Of a DNA stretch of 64,000 bases, positions 8,040 through 15,313 are shown one piece after another. The stretch spans positions 1 to 64,000 of the forward strand of contig NZ_VCNP01000051.1 in the NCBI RefSeq assembly GCF_006782915.1, written 5' to 3'. Each line of letters opens with the position of its first letter. Within the stretch, counting starts at the first letter, position 1. The notes beneath the pieces are model-generated. The model searched no databases. It was not told the DNA's origin and saw nothing but the letters and a program-made list of their open reading frames with translations. A program made the position numbers and the translations under genes. This stretch comes from Streptomyces calvus. GTDB taxonomy: Bacteria; Actinomycetota; Actinomycetes; Streptomycetales; Streptomycetaceae.

Positions 8040-9046
8040 CAGTTGCCCGCGACGGCCAGCTCAGCCCCGCGGGCACTGGCGTCGCGGTGTTCGGCGTAGC
8101 GGGCGGACACCCACCCCACCGACCAGCCGCACAGCTCCGCAGCCGACCGCACCGACAGGCCCGCAGTGAACGCGGCGGCCACGAGCTGCCGGGCCTCACC
8201 CTCGGGCAGCTTGTCCTCGGCCGGTCCACGAGCCAGCAGCGCCGCGCGTTCACGCTCGGCCCGCTCCTCGCGCTCCTGACGTTCACGGCGTTCACGCGCC
8301 GCCTGCTCGGCGCGCTCGCGTTCACGGCGCGCGGCGGCCTCCCGCTCGGCCCGTTCACGCTCCTGCTCACGCTGTTCACGCTCGCGTTCACGGCGTTCAC
8401 GCTCGGCCCGCTCTTCGCGCTCCGCCCGCTCCTGGGCCTCCCGCTCCTCGCGCCGACGCCGCTCCTCCCGCTCCGCCTGCTCACGGGCGATGGCGGCTTC
8501 GTGTTCACGCTGTTCACGCGCCAGCGCCGCGGCGTGCTCACGCTCCTCACGGGCCCGCCGGCGCGCGGCTTCCTCCCGCTCCTGGGCAGCTTGCTCGGCC
8601 CGCTCGCGCTCCTCACGCCGCTTCTGCTCCAACGACGCCTGCGCGGCGGCGATCGCCCGCCGGTAGGCCAGCCCGGTCTCCGCGGTGACGATCAGCAGCA
8701 GCGGCGCGACCGCGTGCACAGCCACGCCCACCAGGTCTTTCTTCAACGCGGAGTCGGCCGTGTTGAGAGCGAGGGTCATGAGCCCGGTCATCCAGCGCAG
8801 CACGACGGGCCAGCGGCCCCCGTGCCCGCCCAGCCGGGCCAGCACGTCATCGAGCTTGACCACGATGACCACCGCAGCATCCACCACCAGCGGCAGAATC
8901 GGCGCGGTCCAGTCCCACTCATCGGCCGTGTGCTTGGCCATCAACGGCGTGACCGTGAGGATCGAGTACAGCATCGCCCCACACACGATCAGCCAGGTGC
9001 CGCCCGACAACGCGCGCTCCGCTGAACGGACCTGAACACTGTTCAC
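8039..9046 (-). CDS. DUF2637 membrane protein with coiled coil (SpdB-like spread protein)
   Basis: 335 residues, GTG start at 9046 within a GTGA overlap with the preceding gene. About four hydrophobic helices lie in the first 135 residues (WLIVCGAMLYSILTVTPL, APILPLVVDAAVVIVV, VLRWMTGLMTLALNT, VHAVAPLLLIVTAETGLAY), as in DUF2637 proteins. Residues about 140-275 are an unbroken Glu/Arg coiled coil with REERE-type repeats. The tail (AAFTAGLSVRSAAELCGWSVGWVSARYAEH) looks like a helix-turn-helix. Spread proteins of this class help plasmids cross septa in recipient mycelium. The repeated charged codons also explain the long fake reading frame on the other strand. Confidence 0.85.
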   Translation of the reverse strand: MNSVQVRSAERALSGGTWLIVCGAMLYSILTVTPLMAKHTADEWDWTAPILPLVVDAAVVIVVKLDDVLARLGGHGGRWPVVLRWMTGLMTLALNTADSALKKDLVGVAVHAVAPLLLIVTAETGLAYRRAIAAAQASLEQKRREERERAEQAAQEREEAARRRAREEREHAAALAREQREHEAAIAREQAEREERRRREEREAQERAEREERAERERREREREQREQERERAEREAAARRERERAEQAARERRERQEREERAERERAALLARGPAEDKLPEGEARQLVAAAFTAGLSVRSAAELCGWSVGWVSARYAEHRDASARGAELAVAGN

Positions 9047-9636
9047 GCCGCCCCCTCAGAGCCGGTCGGGGAGGGCACCGACACCGAGCGAAAGCCGTTG
9101 ACCGCCGCATCCCGCGTGAACGGCACGATCCGCCACAGCACCTCAGAGGCAGGGCGTTCGTCGCTCGCCTCCCAGGCGTGAACGGGGATGCCGCGGGTGG
9201 CGACGTAGGCCTGCGCGTCAGCCTGACTGCGGTGGATGCTGTGCGGCTCGCCCCGGTGGAGCAGCAGCACCAGCCACCGCCCCGTTTCCTTGGACGCCGC
9301 CAGCTCCACCTCCAGCAGCCGCACCCGCTCCCGGAGCACCGCGGCGTCCGCGTCCGCCCGTTCCAGGGCCGCCTCCTGCCGTTCGGCGTCCTCCCAAAAC
9401 CCTTCGGCCCGCGCCTCCGCCTTCTTCAGCGCCGCCTCGGCCTCCAAGACGTGATCCCACAGGATCGCGGCGTCACTCTCGGCAGTCTCAGCACGCGCTG
9501 TCAGGTCCCAGAGCTCCCGCACATGGCGGCTCCAGGCGGCATCCGCCTCCTCCTGTACCTCCCGGGCACGGGCCCGCGCCTGCCCGGCCTCCTGCTCCAG
9601 CCGACGCAGCCGGGCCGCGGTGATGAACCGGATCAC
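9043..9636 (-). CDS. Coiled-coil hypothetical protein
   Basis: 197 residues starting at GTG 9636, which overlaps the stop of the DUF6284-like gene as GTGA. The first two thirds are heptad-rich (RRLEQEAGQARARAREVQEEADAAW and AEAALKKAEARAEGFWEDAERQ). A compact C-terminal part follows (GRWLVLLLHRGEPHSIHRSQADAQAYVATRG). No named domain was recognised. It is the second gene of a four-gene run with 1 to 4 base overlaps (9902 to 7698). Such strict coupling suggests the four products act together, perhaps as a membrane-associated spread complex, but this is inference. Confidence 0.7.
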   Translation of the reverse strand: MIRFITAARLRRLEQEAGQARARAREVQEEADAAWSRHVRELWDLTARAETAESDAAILWDHVLEAEAALKKAEARAEGFWEDAERQEAALERADADAAVLRERVRLLEVELAASKETGRWLVLLLHRGEPHSIHRSQADAQAYVATRGIPVHAWEASDERPASEVLWRIVPFTRDAAVNGFRSVSVPSPTGSEGAA

Positions 9637-9902
9637 GCGGCACCCCCGGGCACACTCGCGCCGGCGGTGCGGTTGAGCAGCGCGACGCGGGCGGCCAGCG
9701 CGCGGCGGCGGGCCCGGCGGATCCGGCGGGCGTCCAGCTCGGTCGGCGTGCGGTCCAGCGTGGCGATCTGCGCGTCGAGCAGGTCGACGTCCGCCAGGAT
9801 GACGGGCATCTCCAGCTCGATCGCGTCCATCTCCGCGTCCGTCGGCTCCATGAAGTCGGCGAACGCGGTAACAGCGTCCTGAACAGTGACGATGTGTTCC
9901 AT
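9633..9902 (-). CDS. DUF6284-like small protein
   Basis: 89 residues, ATG at 9902, with GGGAG a few bases upstream. The acidic N-terminal half (MEPTDAEMDAIELEMPVILADVDLLDAQI) and basic C-terminal half (RRIRRARRRALAARVALLNR) match the DUF6284 proteins that accompany DUF2637 genes in Streptomyces AICEs. It opens the overlapping gene run down to 7698. No catalytic residues are apparent; the amphipathic helices could mediate protein contacts. Family assignment is from memory of the pattern and should be treated as moderate. Confidence 0.65.
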   Translation of the reverse strand: MEHIVTVQDAVTAFADFMEPTDAEMDAIELEMPVILADVDLLDAQIATLDRTPTELDARRIRRARRRALAARVALLNRTAGASVPGGAA

Positions 9903-9940
9903 GGGTCGTGGTCTCCCTAGCAGGTGAAACGGCCCGAACA

Positions 9941-9970
9941 GTGCCCCCGGTGTTCCCGCACCGGGGGCAC
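9941..9970 (-). terminator. Perfect 12-bp hairpin, 6-base loop
   Basis: GTGCCCCCGGTG (9941-9952) pairs exactly with CACCGGGGGCAC (9959-9970). It lies between the RapZ-C-like gene and the DUF6284 operon, so most transcripts of the former may stop here. Confidence 0.7.
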
Positions 9971-10024
9971 GCGCCGTTGGTGAGGCAGCCGGGGTTCCGG
10001 CTGCGGGTTGAACGTTGGGGCGGG

Positions 10025-10408
10025 TCAGCGCTGGACGACGTCCTTGTCCAGGTCGCGGTGATGCACGGTGACCTGGTGTCCGGCGTCGCGCAGCAGCTCG
10101 GCGAGCGCGAGGGCGAAGACCGGCGCGCGGTGGCGGCCCCCCGCGCAGCCGTCGGCGATCCGGATGAGCCCCCAGGAGGGCCCCGACGCGTACGCCTCGA
10201 CCGCCGCGGCGGTCGCCAGCGCCAGCGCCGCGACCCCGGGCGTGCTCAGCACGGCCGTGCGGACGGGCTCGTCGTGGGCCGTCATGTACCGCAGCTCCGG
10301 ACTGACGTGCGGGTCACGGAAGTGCTCACGCAGGTCGATGGTCAGGTGCGCGGCGGGCGGCTCATCGTGCAGGTAGCCGAACGAAACGATCTCAACGGCA
10401 GCAGCCAT
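10025..10408 (-). CDS. Orphan RapZ C-terminal-domain protein
   Basis: 127 residues from ATG 10408, with GGAG 5 bases before it. The signature IADGCAGGRHRAPVFALALAELLRDAGHQVTVHHRDL matches the GCxGGxHRSV block of the C-terminal domain of RapZ (YvcJ), here without the N-terminal P-loop kinase domain. The N-terminal part (EIVSFGYLHDEPPAAHLTIDLREHFRDPHVSPELRYMTAHDEPVR) also matches the FGYLHG..P..DLR start of that domain. In E. coli this domain binds small RNA and glucosamine-6-phosphate. Here it heads the element's minus-strand genes near the GntR operators. What ligand or RNA it binds in an AICE is unknown. The open frame upstream to 10639 has no ribosome site and was ignored. Confidence 0.85.
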   Translation of the reverse strand: MAAAVEIVSFGYLHDEPPAAHLTIDLREHFRDPHVSPELRYMTAHDEPVRTAVLSTPGVAALALATAAAVEAYASGPSWGLIRIADGCAGGRHRAPVFALALAELLRDAGHQVTVHHRDLDKDVVQR

Positions 10409-10813
10409 CAGGACTCCAAAGAAGCGATGGGGTGTTCCGGCTCCCCGCCCTCCCGCCCGTACACCCCTCGCACAGAGCGCGGAACGGACGGACGGGAGAG
10501 GCAGCCGGCCGCAGCGCAGGCGCCGCGATTCCAGGAAGAGAGCGGACCGGGAATGTCGTACGCGCGCTGCCGGCCGGTCCAGCACGGCGGCGCCCATCGA
10601 TGTCGTCGCTACATCGGGATGCCTCTCAGTCGAGATCAATAGGGATGAAGCACTGCAAGGGGGATCGCGTCCCCACTCTCCGGCCGTTGCTCGCGGTCAC
10701 CGGGCCACCTCGCCAGTACGGGCCGAAGCCCTGTTCAACCTGGCCTTTAGCGGGATTGCAGCGTCCCCGCCCCGTGCATGTGCGCAGCCCAAAGAAGGCC
10801 CCGCTGAGCGCCG
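10409..10813. other. Divergent control region, no clear gene
   Basis: This stretch lies between the minus-strand RapZ-C-like gene and the plus-strand GntR gene. It must hold the promoter for the minus-strand operon. A plus-strand frame from ATG 10644 (KHCKGDRVPTLRPLL...) runs to 10839, but composition and lack of a ribosome site do not support it. Confidence 0.5.
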
Positions 10814-10887
10814 CAGTCCTGGGACTGCGAGGTGCTTGAGAAGACCATGACTCACAGTCCCAGGACTGTCAACAGTCCTGGGACTGT
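10814..10887. promoter_or_regulatory. Three palindromic operators CAGTCC(TG/CA)GGACTG
   Basis: Perfect inverted repeats CAGTCCNNGGACTG lie at 10814-10827, 10855-10868 and 10873-10886; the last two extend to A...T at both ends. The last one ends 33 bases before the GntR ATG. This is the expected form of a KorSA-type autoregulatory site; binding by the adjacent GntR protein is inferred. Confidence 0.8.
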
Positions 10888-10919
10888 GTTTCACTGGTCG
10901 AAGTCGACGGGAGGTTCTG

Positions 10920-11714
10920 ATGGCGCCGAAGTGGCGGGAGCTCGCGGACCGGATCGCAGAGAAGATCCGGTCTGGCGAATACGCGCCTGGTGAGCAGTTG
11001 CCGCAGATCAGGGACTTGGTGGAGGCCGGTGAGGGCTCCAAGTCCACTGTTCACGCGGCCTACAAGGCGCTGGAAGCCGAGGGACTGGTGACGTCCTCCC
11101 GTGGCCATGGCACGGTCGTACGTGACCGCCCGCCGCTCAAGCGGCTCGGAATCGAGAGGTACGACAAGGCCAAGTGGAGGGACGGCGACGAAGTCGCCTT
11201 CATCGCGGACCGGGTGGCGTCCGGCCGCGCCTATCGGCGCAACGAACAGACGCAGACGGTCAGCAAGGTCCCTGCGCCACCGGTAGTCGCGGCAGCGCAC
11301 GGCTTGCCCGAGGGAGCCGACGTCTACGCTCGCGCGCGCTTGGTCAAGGAAGGGGCGCAGCCCACGCACACTCTGACCAGCTACTACCGCCCGGAACACG
11401 TCGAGGGCACGCGCATCGTCGACCCGACTCCGGGCCCGGCCGGCAAGGGCGGTGGGTTTCGCGTGCTGTACGACGCGGGGTACGAGATCGACCACATGCG
11501 AGAGACGCTGTTCGCCCGAGTGCCTACCGCTGACGAAGCGCAGCTCCTGCAGCTCGCCCCCGGCGAGTGGGTCGTGGAGCTGCACCGGACGACGTTCACG
11601 GCCGACGGCACGGTGGTCGAATTCGCGCTCGGCGTGCACGCGGCCACGCGCTTCTCATGGACGTACGACTTCAAGGTGCCCGACTCGGCAGCGGAAGACG
11701 GAGACAAGAAGTGA
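10920..11714 (+). CDS. GntR/HutC family regulator of the AICE (KorSA-like)
   Basis: 264 residues, ATG 10920 after GGGAGG. The N-terminal winged helix (WRELADRIAEKIRSGEYAPGEQLPQIRDLVE...STVHAAYKALEAEGLVTSSRGHGTVVRD) is the GntR type. Residues about 95-240 fit the UTRA ligand-binding fold of the HutC subfamily, ending RTTFTADGTVVEFALGVHAA. In AICEs such as pSAM2 the related KorSA represses the activator and transfer genes to hold the element in the integrated state. Three CAGTCC/GGACTG palindromes precede this gene, so autorepression is likely. Its stop overlaps the GTG of the YdcF-like gene. Confidence 0.92.
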   Translation: MAPKWRELADRIAEKIRSGEYAPGEQLPQIRDLVEAGEGSKSTVHAAYKALEAEGLVTSSRGHGTVVRDRPPLKRLGIERYDKAKWRDGDEVAFIADRVASGRAYRRNEQTQTVSKVPAPPVVAAAHGLPEGADVYARARLVKEGAQPTHTLTSYYRPEHVEGTRIVDPTPGPAGKGGGFRVLYDAGYEIDHMRETLFARVPTADEAQLLQLAPGEWVVELHRTTFTADGTVVEFALGVHAATRFSWTYDFKVPDSAAEDGDKK

Positions 11715-12376
11715 TCTCGCAGCAGTCATGGGCGGATGCGCGACGACTCTGGGGCTTCCAGCAGATGGGCCACGAGGTACGCCCGTGCTCGGTCGCCATC
11801 GGCCTGGGGAGCCATGACCTCGGGGTCGCCGACACTACGGCGGCCCTGTACCGGGACGGCATGGCTCCCCTGATCGTTTTCACGGGAGCGACCAGTCGGA
11901 CCACCCGTGACCGGATGCCACGGGGCGAAGCAGAGCACTACCGAGAGCGAGCCCTGGCACTCGGAGTGCCGGCGGACGCCATACTTGTCGAACCGAACGC
12001 CCGGAACACCGGAGAGAACATCACGTTCTCGCGTGCGCTGCTTGCTGACCAGGGCATCGCCGTTTCCTCTGTCCTGCTCGTCTGCAAGCCGTACGAAGAG
12101 CGTCGCGCCTACGCAACGGCGCGGAAGCTGTGGCCCGAGGTGGAGTGGATCTGCGCTTCCGCGTCGATGAGCTTCGCGGAGTACATCACCACAATCGGCG
12201 ACGAGCGCCTGGTCATCGACATGTTGGTCGGAGCGCAGCAGCGGCTCATGATCTACCCGGACGAGGGGTTCATGATCCGCCAGGAGATCCCTGCGGACGT
12301 TGAGACGGCGTACCGTCGTCTCGTTGCTGACGGCTTCACGAGCCGTCTCGTCCCGACGACCGCGGCACGCGACTGA
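11711..12376 (+). CDS. YdcF-like (DUF218) protein
   Basis: 221 residues from GTG 11711, which overlaps the regulator's TGA (GTGA), so the two are translationally coupled. The DUF218 hallmarks are visible: VAIGLGSHD near residue 29, PLIVFTGATSRT, the acidic E..HY.ERAL region, VEPNARNTGENITFSRALL, and VLLVCKPYEERRAYATA. Related proteins bind S-adenosylmethionine or act on envelope glycans, but the role in AICEs is unknown. In other AICEs the gene beside korSA is the NUDIX-type transfer inhibitor pif; here a DUF218 gene takes that place, which makes a control or exclusion function worth considering. Confidence 0.82.
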   Translation: MISQQSWADARRLWGFQQMGHEVRPCSVAIGLGSHDLGVADTTAALYRDGMAPLIVFTGATSRTTRDRMPRGEAEHYRERALALGVPADAILVEPNARNTGENITFSRALLADQGIAVSSVLLVCKPYEERRAYATARKLWPEVEWICASASMSFAEYITTIGDERLVIDMLVGAQQRLMIYPDEGFMIRQEIPADVETAYRRLVADGFTSRLVPTTAARD

Positions 12377-12901
12377 AAAAGACCTCGCGGCCGCCCCGCA
12401 GCCAGGAACCGGCGTGCCGTCCCTAGGATGAGCGGGAGGGCTTAGGCCAGCGACAGTGAAGCCCCAACGTCGTGCTTCAACGGGCAGGTCAACAGACTGC
12501 CCGACTCGCCAGAAGCTTACGGGGCCATGATCGCTCGCCGGAAACAGCTGCTACCCAAAATCGTTCCCTTCCGGCCAATCTTGCTTGCGCACAGTTAGGT
12601 ACAGGTGCCTATCAACACCGAGCCAACCCGGCTGCACACCTAACCAACGCGGACCTCACACCAAGCGCTTCGTTGCTGGAAGTCACCGCTGTCAGTACAG
12701 ACCAGAACAGCACTCGGCCAGCACGCTGCTACGGTCGGCGACAGGCCAGCTGAGCAATCCGTCAAGCATCCGGAGCCCGGAGCTAGTTGCGGGCACATCC
12801 TGCTAGAGTTGGCCAACTAACAAACACCGAAGACCCGTTCGGCGTTGCGCTTGCCTTCCACAACCAGCGCGCCGACGGGTCACTCGATATAGGAGTAGTT
12901 C
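12377..12901. other. Gene-poor stretch of lower GC
   Basis: About 525 bases without a convincing gene. Short plus-strand frames exist at 12472 and 12585 but lack ribosome sites and typical third-position GC. Base composition is lower in GC than the flanking chromosome, in keeping with element-borne DNA. No tRNA was recognised. Confidence 0.5.
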
Positions 12902-13093
12902 GTGCCGAAGTCCGACCACTCGTCCCCAGAACTCTATGGCGAACGCCATGGAGTATGGGATATCCAGAACAGTACACCAGAGGCAATCAGCGGGCCAACC
13001 ACCCGCAGCCACCAGGTAGCTCTACTGATCACGGCACTCGCCAGCTTGATCACCGCCCTGACGGGGCTGGCAGCGCTCCTGCTGCAGACCTAG
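12902..13093 (+). CDS. Small protein with C-terminal membrane helix
   Basis: 63 residues, GTG at 12902 with AGGAG (12891-12895) at good spacing. The first 38 residues are polar (PKSDHSSPELYGERHGVWDIQNSTPEAISGPTTRSHQ). The rest is one hydrophobic helix, VALLITALASLITALTGLAALLLQT. Small single-helix proteins on mobile elements include holin-like proteins, toxins and membrane anchors; nothing in the sequence picks one. It lies near the right end of the element, next to another helix plus coiled-coil gene. Ribosome site and clean hydrophobic tail make it a likely real gene despite its size. Confidence 0.6.
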   Translation: MPKSDHSSPELYGERHGVWDIQNSTPEAISGPTTRSHQVALLITALASLITALTGLAALLLQT

Positions 13094-13343
13094 CCAGGGA
13101 ACCGCCCGTGCCCCTCGCGTGCCCGCCCAGTCGGCGTCAGGCAGGGAGTAACGGGGGCACGGCGAAGAGCACAGGAACGCGCAGGTCAGTGCACTGCCAG
13201 ATCAGGGCGCATCCGCGTACGCGATCTTCCAAACTGGTACTCCGCGCGAGGGTCGATCACACTCAATTCGGCCCACTGACACTGCCCGTCGCCCCGACAA
13301 TGGGTGGCGGGGAGTGTCAGTGCCGTGCCGTAGCTTCCACCCC

Positions 13344-13895
13344 ATGGATATGGGAGACGTGCCCGCGTGGGCCGCACTTGTCGTATCGGTTGGGGCCGTT
13401 GTAGTCAGCCTGAAGGCCCGCAGTGACGGAAGTCGTGCCGCTGACGCAGCAGAAAAGTCGGTCATAGAAGCAAAGCGCTCGGCTGACGCCTCAGAACAGG
13501 CGGTAGTGGAAGCGCGCCGCTCCAGCGACGCTTCGGAACGGTCAGCCGCCGTCGCGGAGGAAACCCTAGAGGACCAACGCCGTGAAGCAGCAGAACGCAG
13601 AGCCGCTGAAGCGGAGGCGAACCGCCCACGGGCAGCGCTTTGTATCGAACACGCCAACAAAGCGATGTGGCACCTGGCCAATTACGGCACAGGACCTGCG
13701 GAGAACATCGTTTGTGTCGATGAGGTCGAGGCCATGATTGATGACTGGCCCGCAGGACTATCACTTGCGCCGGGAGAGGTTCACGACTTCATGATGGTGG
13801 GATCGATGCAAGCATCGATCCCACCGGTACTGCGGGTGAAGTGGGACGGGCAGGATGAGCCGGTGCCGCTACGCGTGCCGCCTCGGATCGGCTGA
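13344..13895 (+). CDS. Membrane-anchored coiled-coil protein, unknown function
   Basis: 183 residues from ATG 13344 (ATG 13350 is an alternative; no strong ribosome site is visible, so the message may be leaderless). A single N-terminal helix (WAALVVSVGAVVVSL) is followed by an alanine/glutamate/arginine coiled coil at about residues 25-95. A C-terminal domain follows (RPRAALCIEHANKAMWHLANYGTGPAENIVCVDEV to the end). Proteins of this layout are common hypothetical genes in Streptomyces, often on mobile DNA. No enzymatic motif is seen. It is the last complete gene before the suspected right boundary of the element. Confidence 0.7.
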   Translation: MDMGDVPAWAALVVSVGAVVVSLKARSDGSRAADAAEKSVIEAKRSADASEQAVVEARRSSDASERSAAVAEETLEDQRREAAERRAAEAEANRPRAALCIEHANKAMWHLANYGTGPAENIVCVDEVEAMIDDWPAGLSLAPGEVHDFMMVGSMQASIPPVLRVKWDGQDEPVPLRVPPRIG

Positions 13896-14192
13896 CTTGA
13901 GAAGCGATCAGATGGGTCTGACATCAGGCTGACATCAACAGCGGCGAACGGTGAGGTGCCGAGGCAGCCACAGCCGGATCGTCGAGGTGCCACCCAGCCC
14001 TTCTATGGCACGTCACTCCGCAGGGCGATCGAACTCTTAAGTCGGTGTTCAACGCTCTGCCCCGCGCCAAAGCCGGGCCGTCTGTGGGCCGTCGAAGGGC
14101 GGCCCAGGATGACCAACAACGACCATCAACAGCCCCTCGGCGGACAGCAAGTGCTGCACCGATCCCGATCGCCCGAGGTGGTCCCCGACCCT

Positions 14193-14285
14193 CATCACTT
14201 CCTGCGCAACAAGAAGCAGGAGTGGGAGGAGTACCGCTCCGAGGTCACCGCCTTCGAACTCCGCAAGAACCTCCCGGTGCTGTAA
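14193..14285 (+). pseudogene. 3' fragment resembling a glutamine synthetase gene (glnA2-like)
   Basis: The last 30 codons before TAA at 14283 read HFLRNKKQEWEEYRSEV and end TAFELRKNLPVL. This matches the C-terminus of type I glutamine synthetase family proteins, where an FLRNK..EWxxYRxxVT..EL stretch ends the chain. A reading frame opens at 14109, but residues before 14193 have no glutamine synthetase character, and the rest of the gene (about 420 residues) is absent. From memory, a glnA2 gene lies just beyond glnE in S. coelicolor, so this could be the displaced 3' end of that gene at the element's right junction. Homology is judged by eye. Confidence 0.55.
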
Positions 14286-14299
14286 CAACCACCGGGCCG

Positions 14300-14450
14300 G
14301 CGCAGCCGACGAAGCCCCCGGAGCGGACGAAGCAGCGCAGCCGACGAAGCGGCGCAGCCGACGAAGCGTCGGAGCAGGCTAAGTATCCGAGCGGACGAAG
14401 CAGCGCAGCCGACGAAGCCCCCGGAGCACGCGAAGCAGCGCAGCTGACGG
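14300..14450. repeat. Dispersed 16-bp repeat GCGCAGCCGACGAAGC
   Basis: Exact copies start at 14300, 14335, 14352 and 14403, with a degenerate copy near 14435. Interleaved pieces (GGAGCGGACGAAGCA, GGAGCAGGC) recur too. The array fills the 316-base gap between the glutamine synthetase fragment and the VOC gene; no gene or clear hairpin is otherwise seen there. Confidence 0.8.
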
Positions 14451-14601
14451 AGTGCCGGAGCAGGCGAAGGATCGGAGCCGGACGACCGCCCGTGCCACGC
14501 GGCAGCGGCCGTCCGGCCCGGCCCAGCCCGGCCCTTCATTGGTCAACCACCCCACGCTGACCAGCAATTGGGCGGCGGAGTCGCCCTGTTACGGTGGTTC
14601 G

Positions 14602-15036
14602 ATGTCATCGGTCAAGCAGGTTCAGGTCACCTTCGACTGTGCGGAACCCGAGCGCGTCGCTCGCTTCTGGTGCGAGGTGCTCGGGTATGTCGCACCGCCG
14701 CCGCCGGAGGGGTTTGCCACGTGGGACGACTTCCATGACTCGTTGCCGCCCGAGGACCGGGGTGCGTGGTTCGCGTGCAGTGATCCCACGGGTGTGGGTC
14801 CGCGGCTGTACTTCCAGCGGGTTCCGGAGGGGAAGGTCGCCAAGAACCGGGTGCACCTCGACGTGCGGGCGGGCACAGGGCTCGTGGGCGCGGAGCGCCT
14901 GGCCGTGCTGGAGGCCGAGTGCGCACGGCTGGTGGCGCTGGGCGCGGTGCACGTGCGGACGCTGTACGCCGACGAGGACAACGAGTCGTGCATCGTGATG
15001 CAGGACGTCGAGGGCAACGAGTTCTGTCTCGACTGA
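14602..15036 (+). CDS. VOC-superfamily (glyoxalase-like) protein
   Basis: 144 residues from ATG 14602. The start VKQVQVTFDCAEPERVARFWCEVLGY is the first beta-alpha-beta unit of the vicinal oxygen chelate fold. The second half carries RVHLDVRAG and ends VMQDVEGNEFCLD, where the histidine and glutamate positions could hold a metal. Such proteins include glyoxalases, dioxygenases and antibiotic-binding proteins; the substrate cannot be told. It is the first intact chromosomal gene after the suspected mobile element. A frame extends upstream to 14452, but it runs through the repeat array and was rejected as coding. Confidence 0.85.
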   Translation: MSSVKQVQVTFDCAEPERVARFWCEVLGYVAPPPPEGFATWDDFHDSLPPEDRGAWFACSDPTGVGPRLYFQRVPEGKVAKNRVHLDVRAGTGLVGAERLAVLEAECARLVALGAVHVRTLYADEDNESCIVMQDVEGNEFCLD

Positions 15037-15183
15037 GCGTCCTCTTCCGGTCCGACTGGGAGTCTCCGCGACGGCGCGACCACGGTGAAGTCGTCCGACC
15101 CGCGAGGGGAACCGGAGGCTAGCGTTCCGTAACTGCGCGGAACCTTGCCAGCCCCTCGTGGGTCGCCTTACTGTCGCGTCAGC

Positions 15184-15197
15184 AGAAAGCGCTTTCT
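15184..15197. promoter_or_regulatory. LacI-type palindromic operator
   Basis: AGAAAGCGCTTTCT is a perfect 14-bp palindrome centred on CG, the usual form of a LacI/GalR-family site. It lies 117 bases upstream of the pectate lyase start. Control by a sugar-responsive repressor is inferred. Confidence 0.65.
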
Positions 15198-15313
15198 CGC
15201 CGATGGGTCCGGCTCACCCCGCCGTCCCTCATCGGTTCGACTGACATGCCCATGACACACCCAGCACGTCAGGGCGGAACGCCCCCACATGAGGACGAAA
15301 GGCGAGACGAGTC

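Noticed and set aside
10644..10839. Possible small gene in the control region upstream of GntR
   Set aside because: It starts without a ribosome site, its residues show no pattern, and it runs into the first operator.
14020..14060. Sequence resembling the middle of a tRNA-Lys (CTT), around ACTCTTAAGTCGGTGTTCA
   Set aside because: Several short blocks match a lysine tRNA by eye, which would fit an att site, but no anticodon or T-stem pairs can be drawn and no acceptor end is present. It is treated as chance unless a tRNA-Lys lies at the left end of the element.
14195..14539. Repeat-derived reading frames on both strands after the glutamine synthetase remnant
   Set aside because: The frames come from the GCGCAGCCGACGAAGC repeat; no start site or family similarity.
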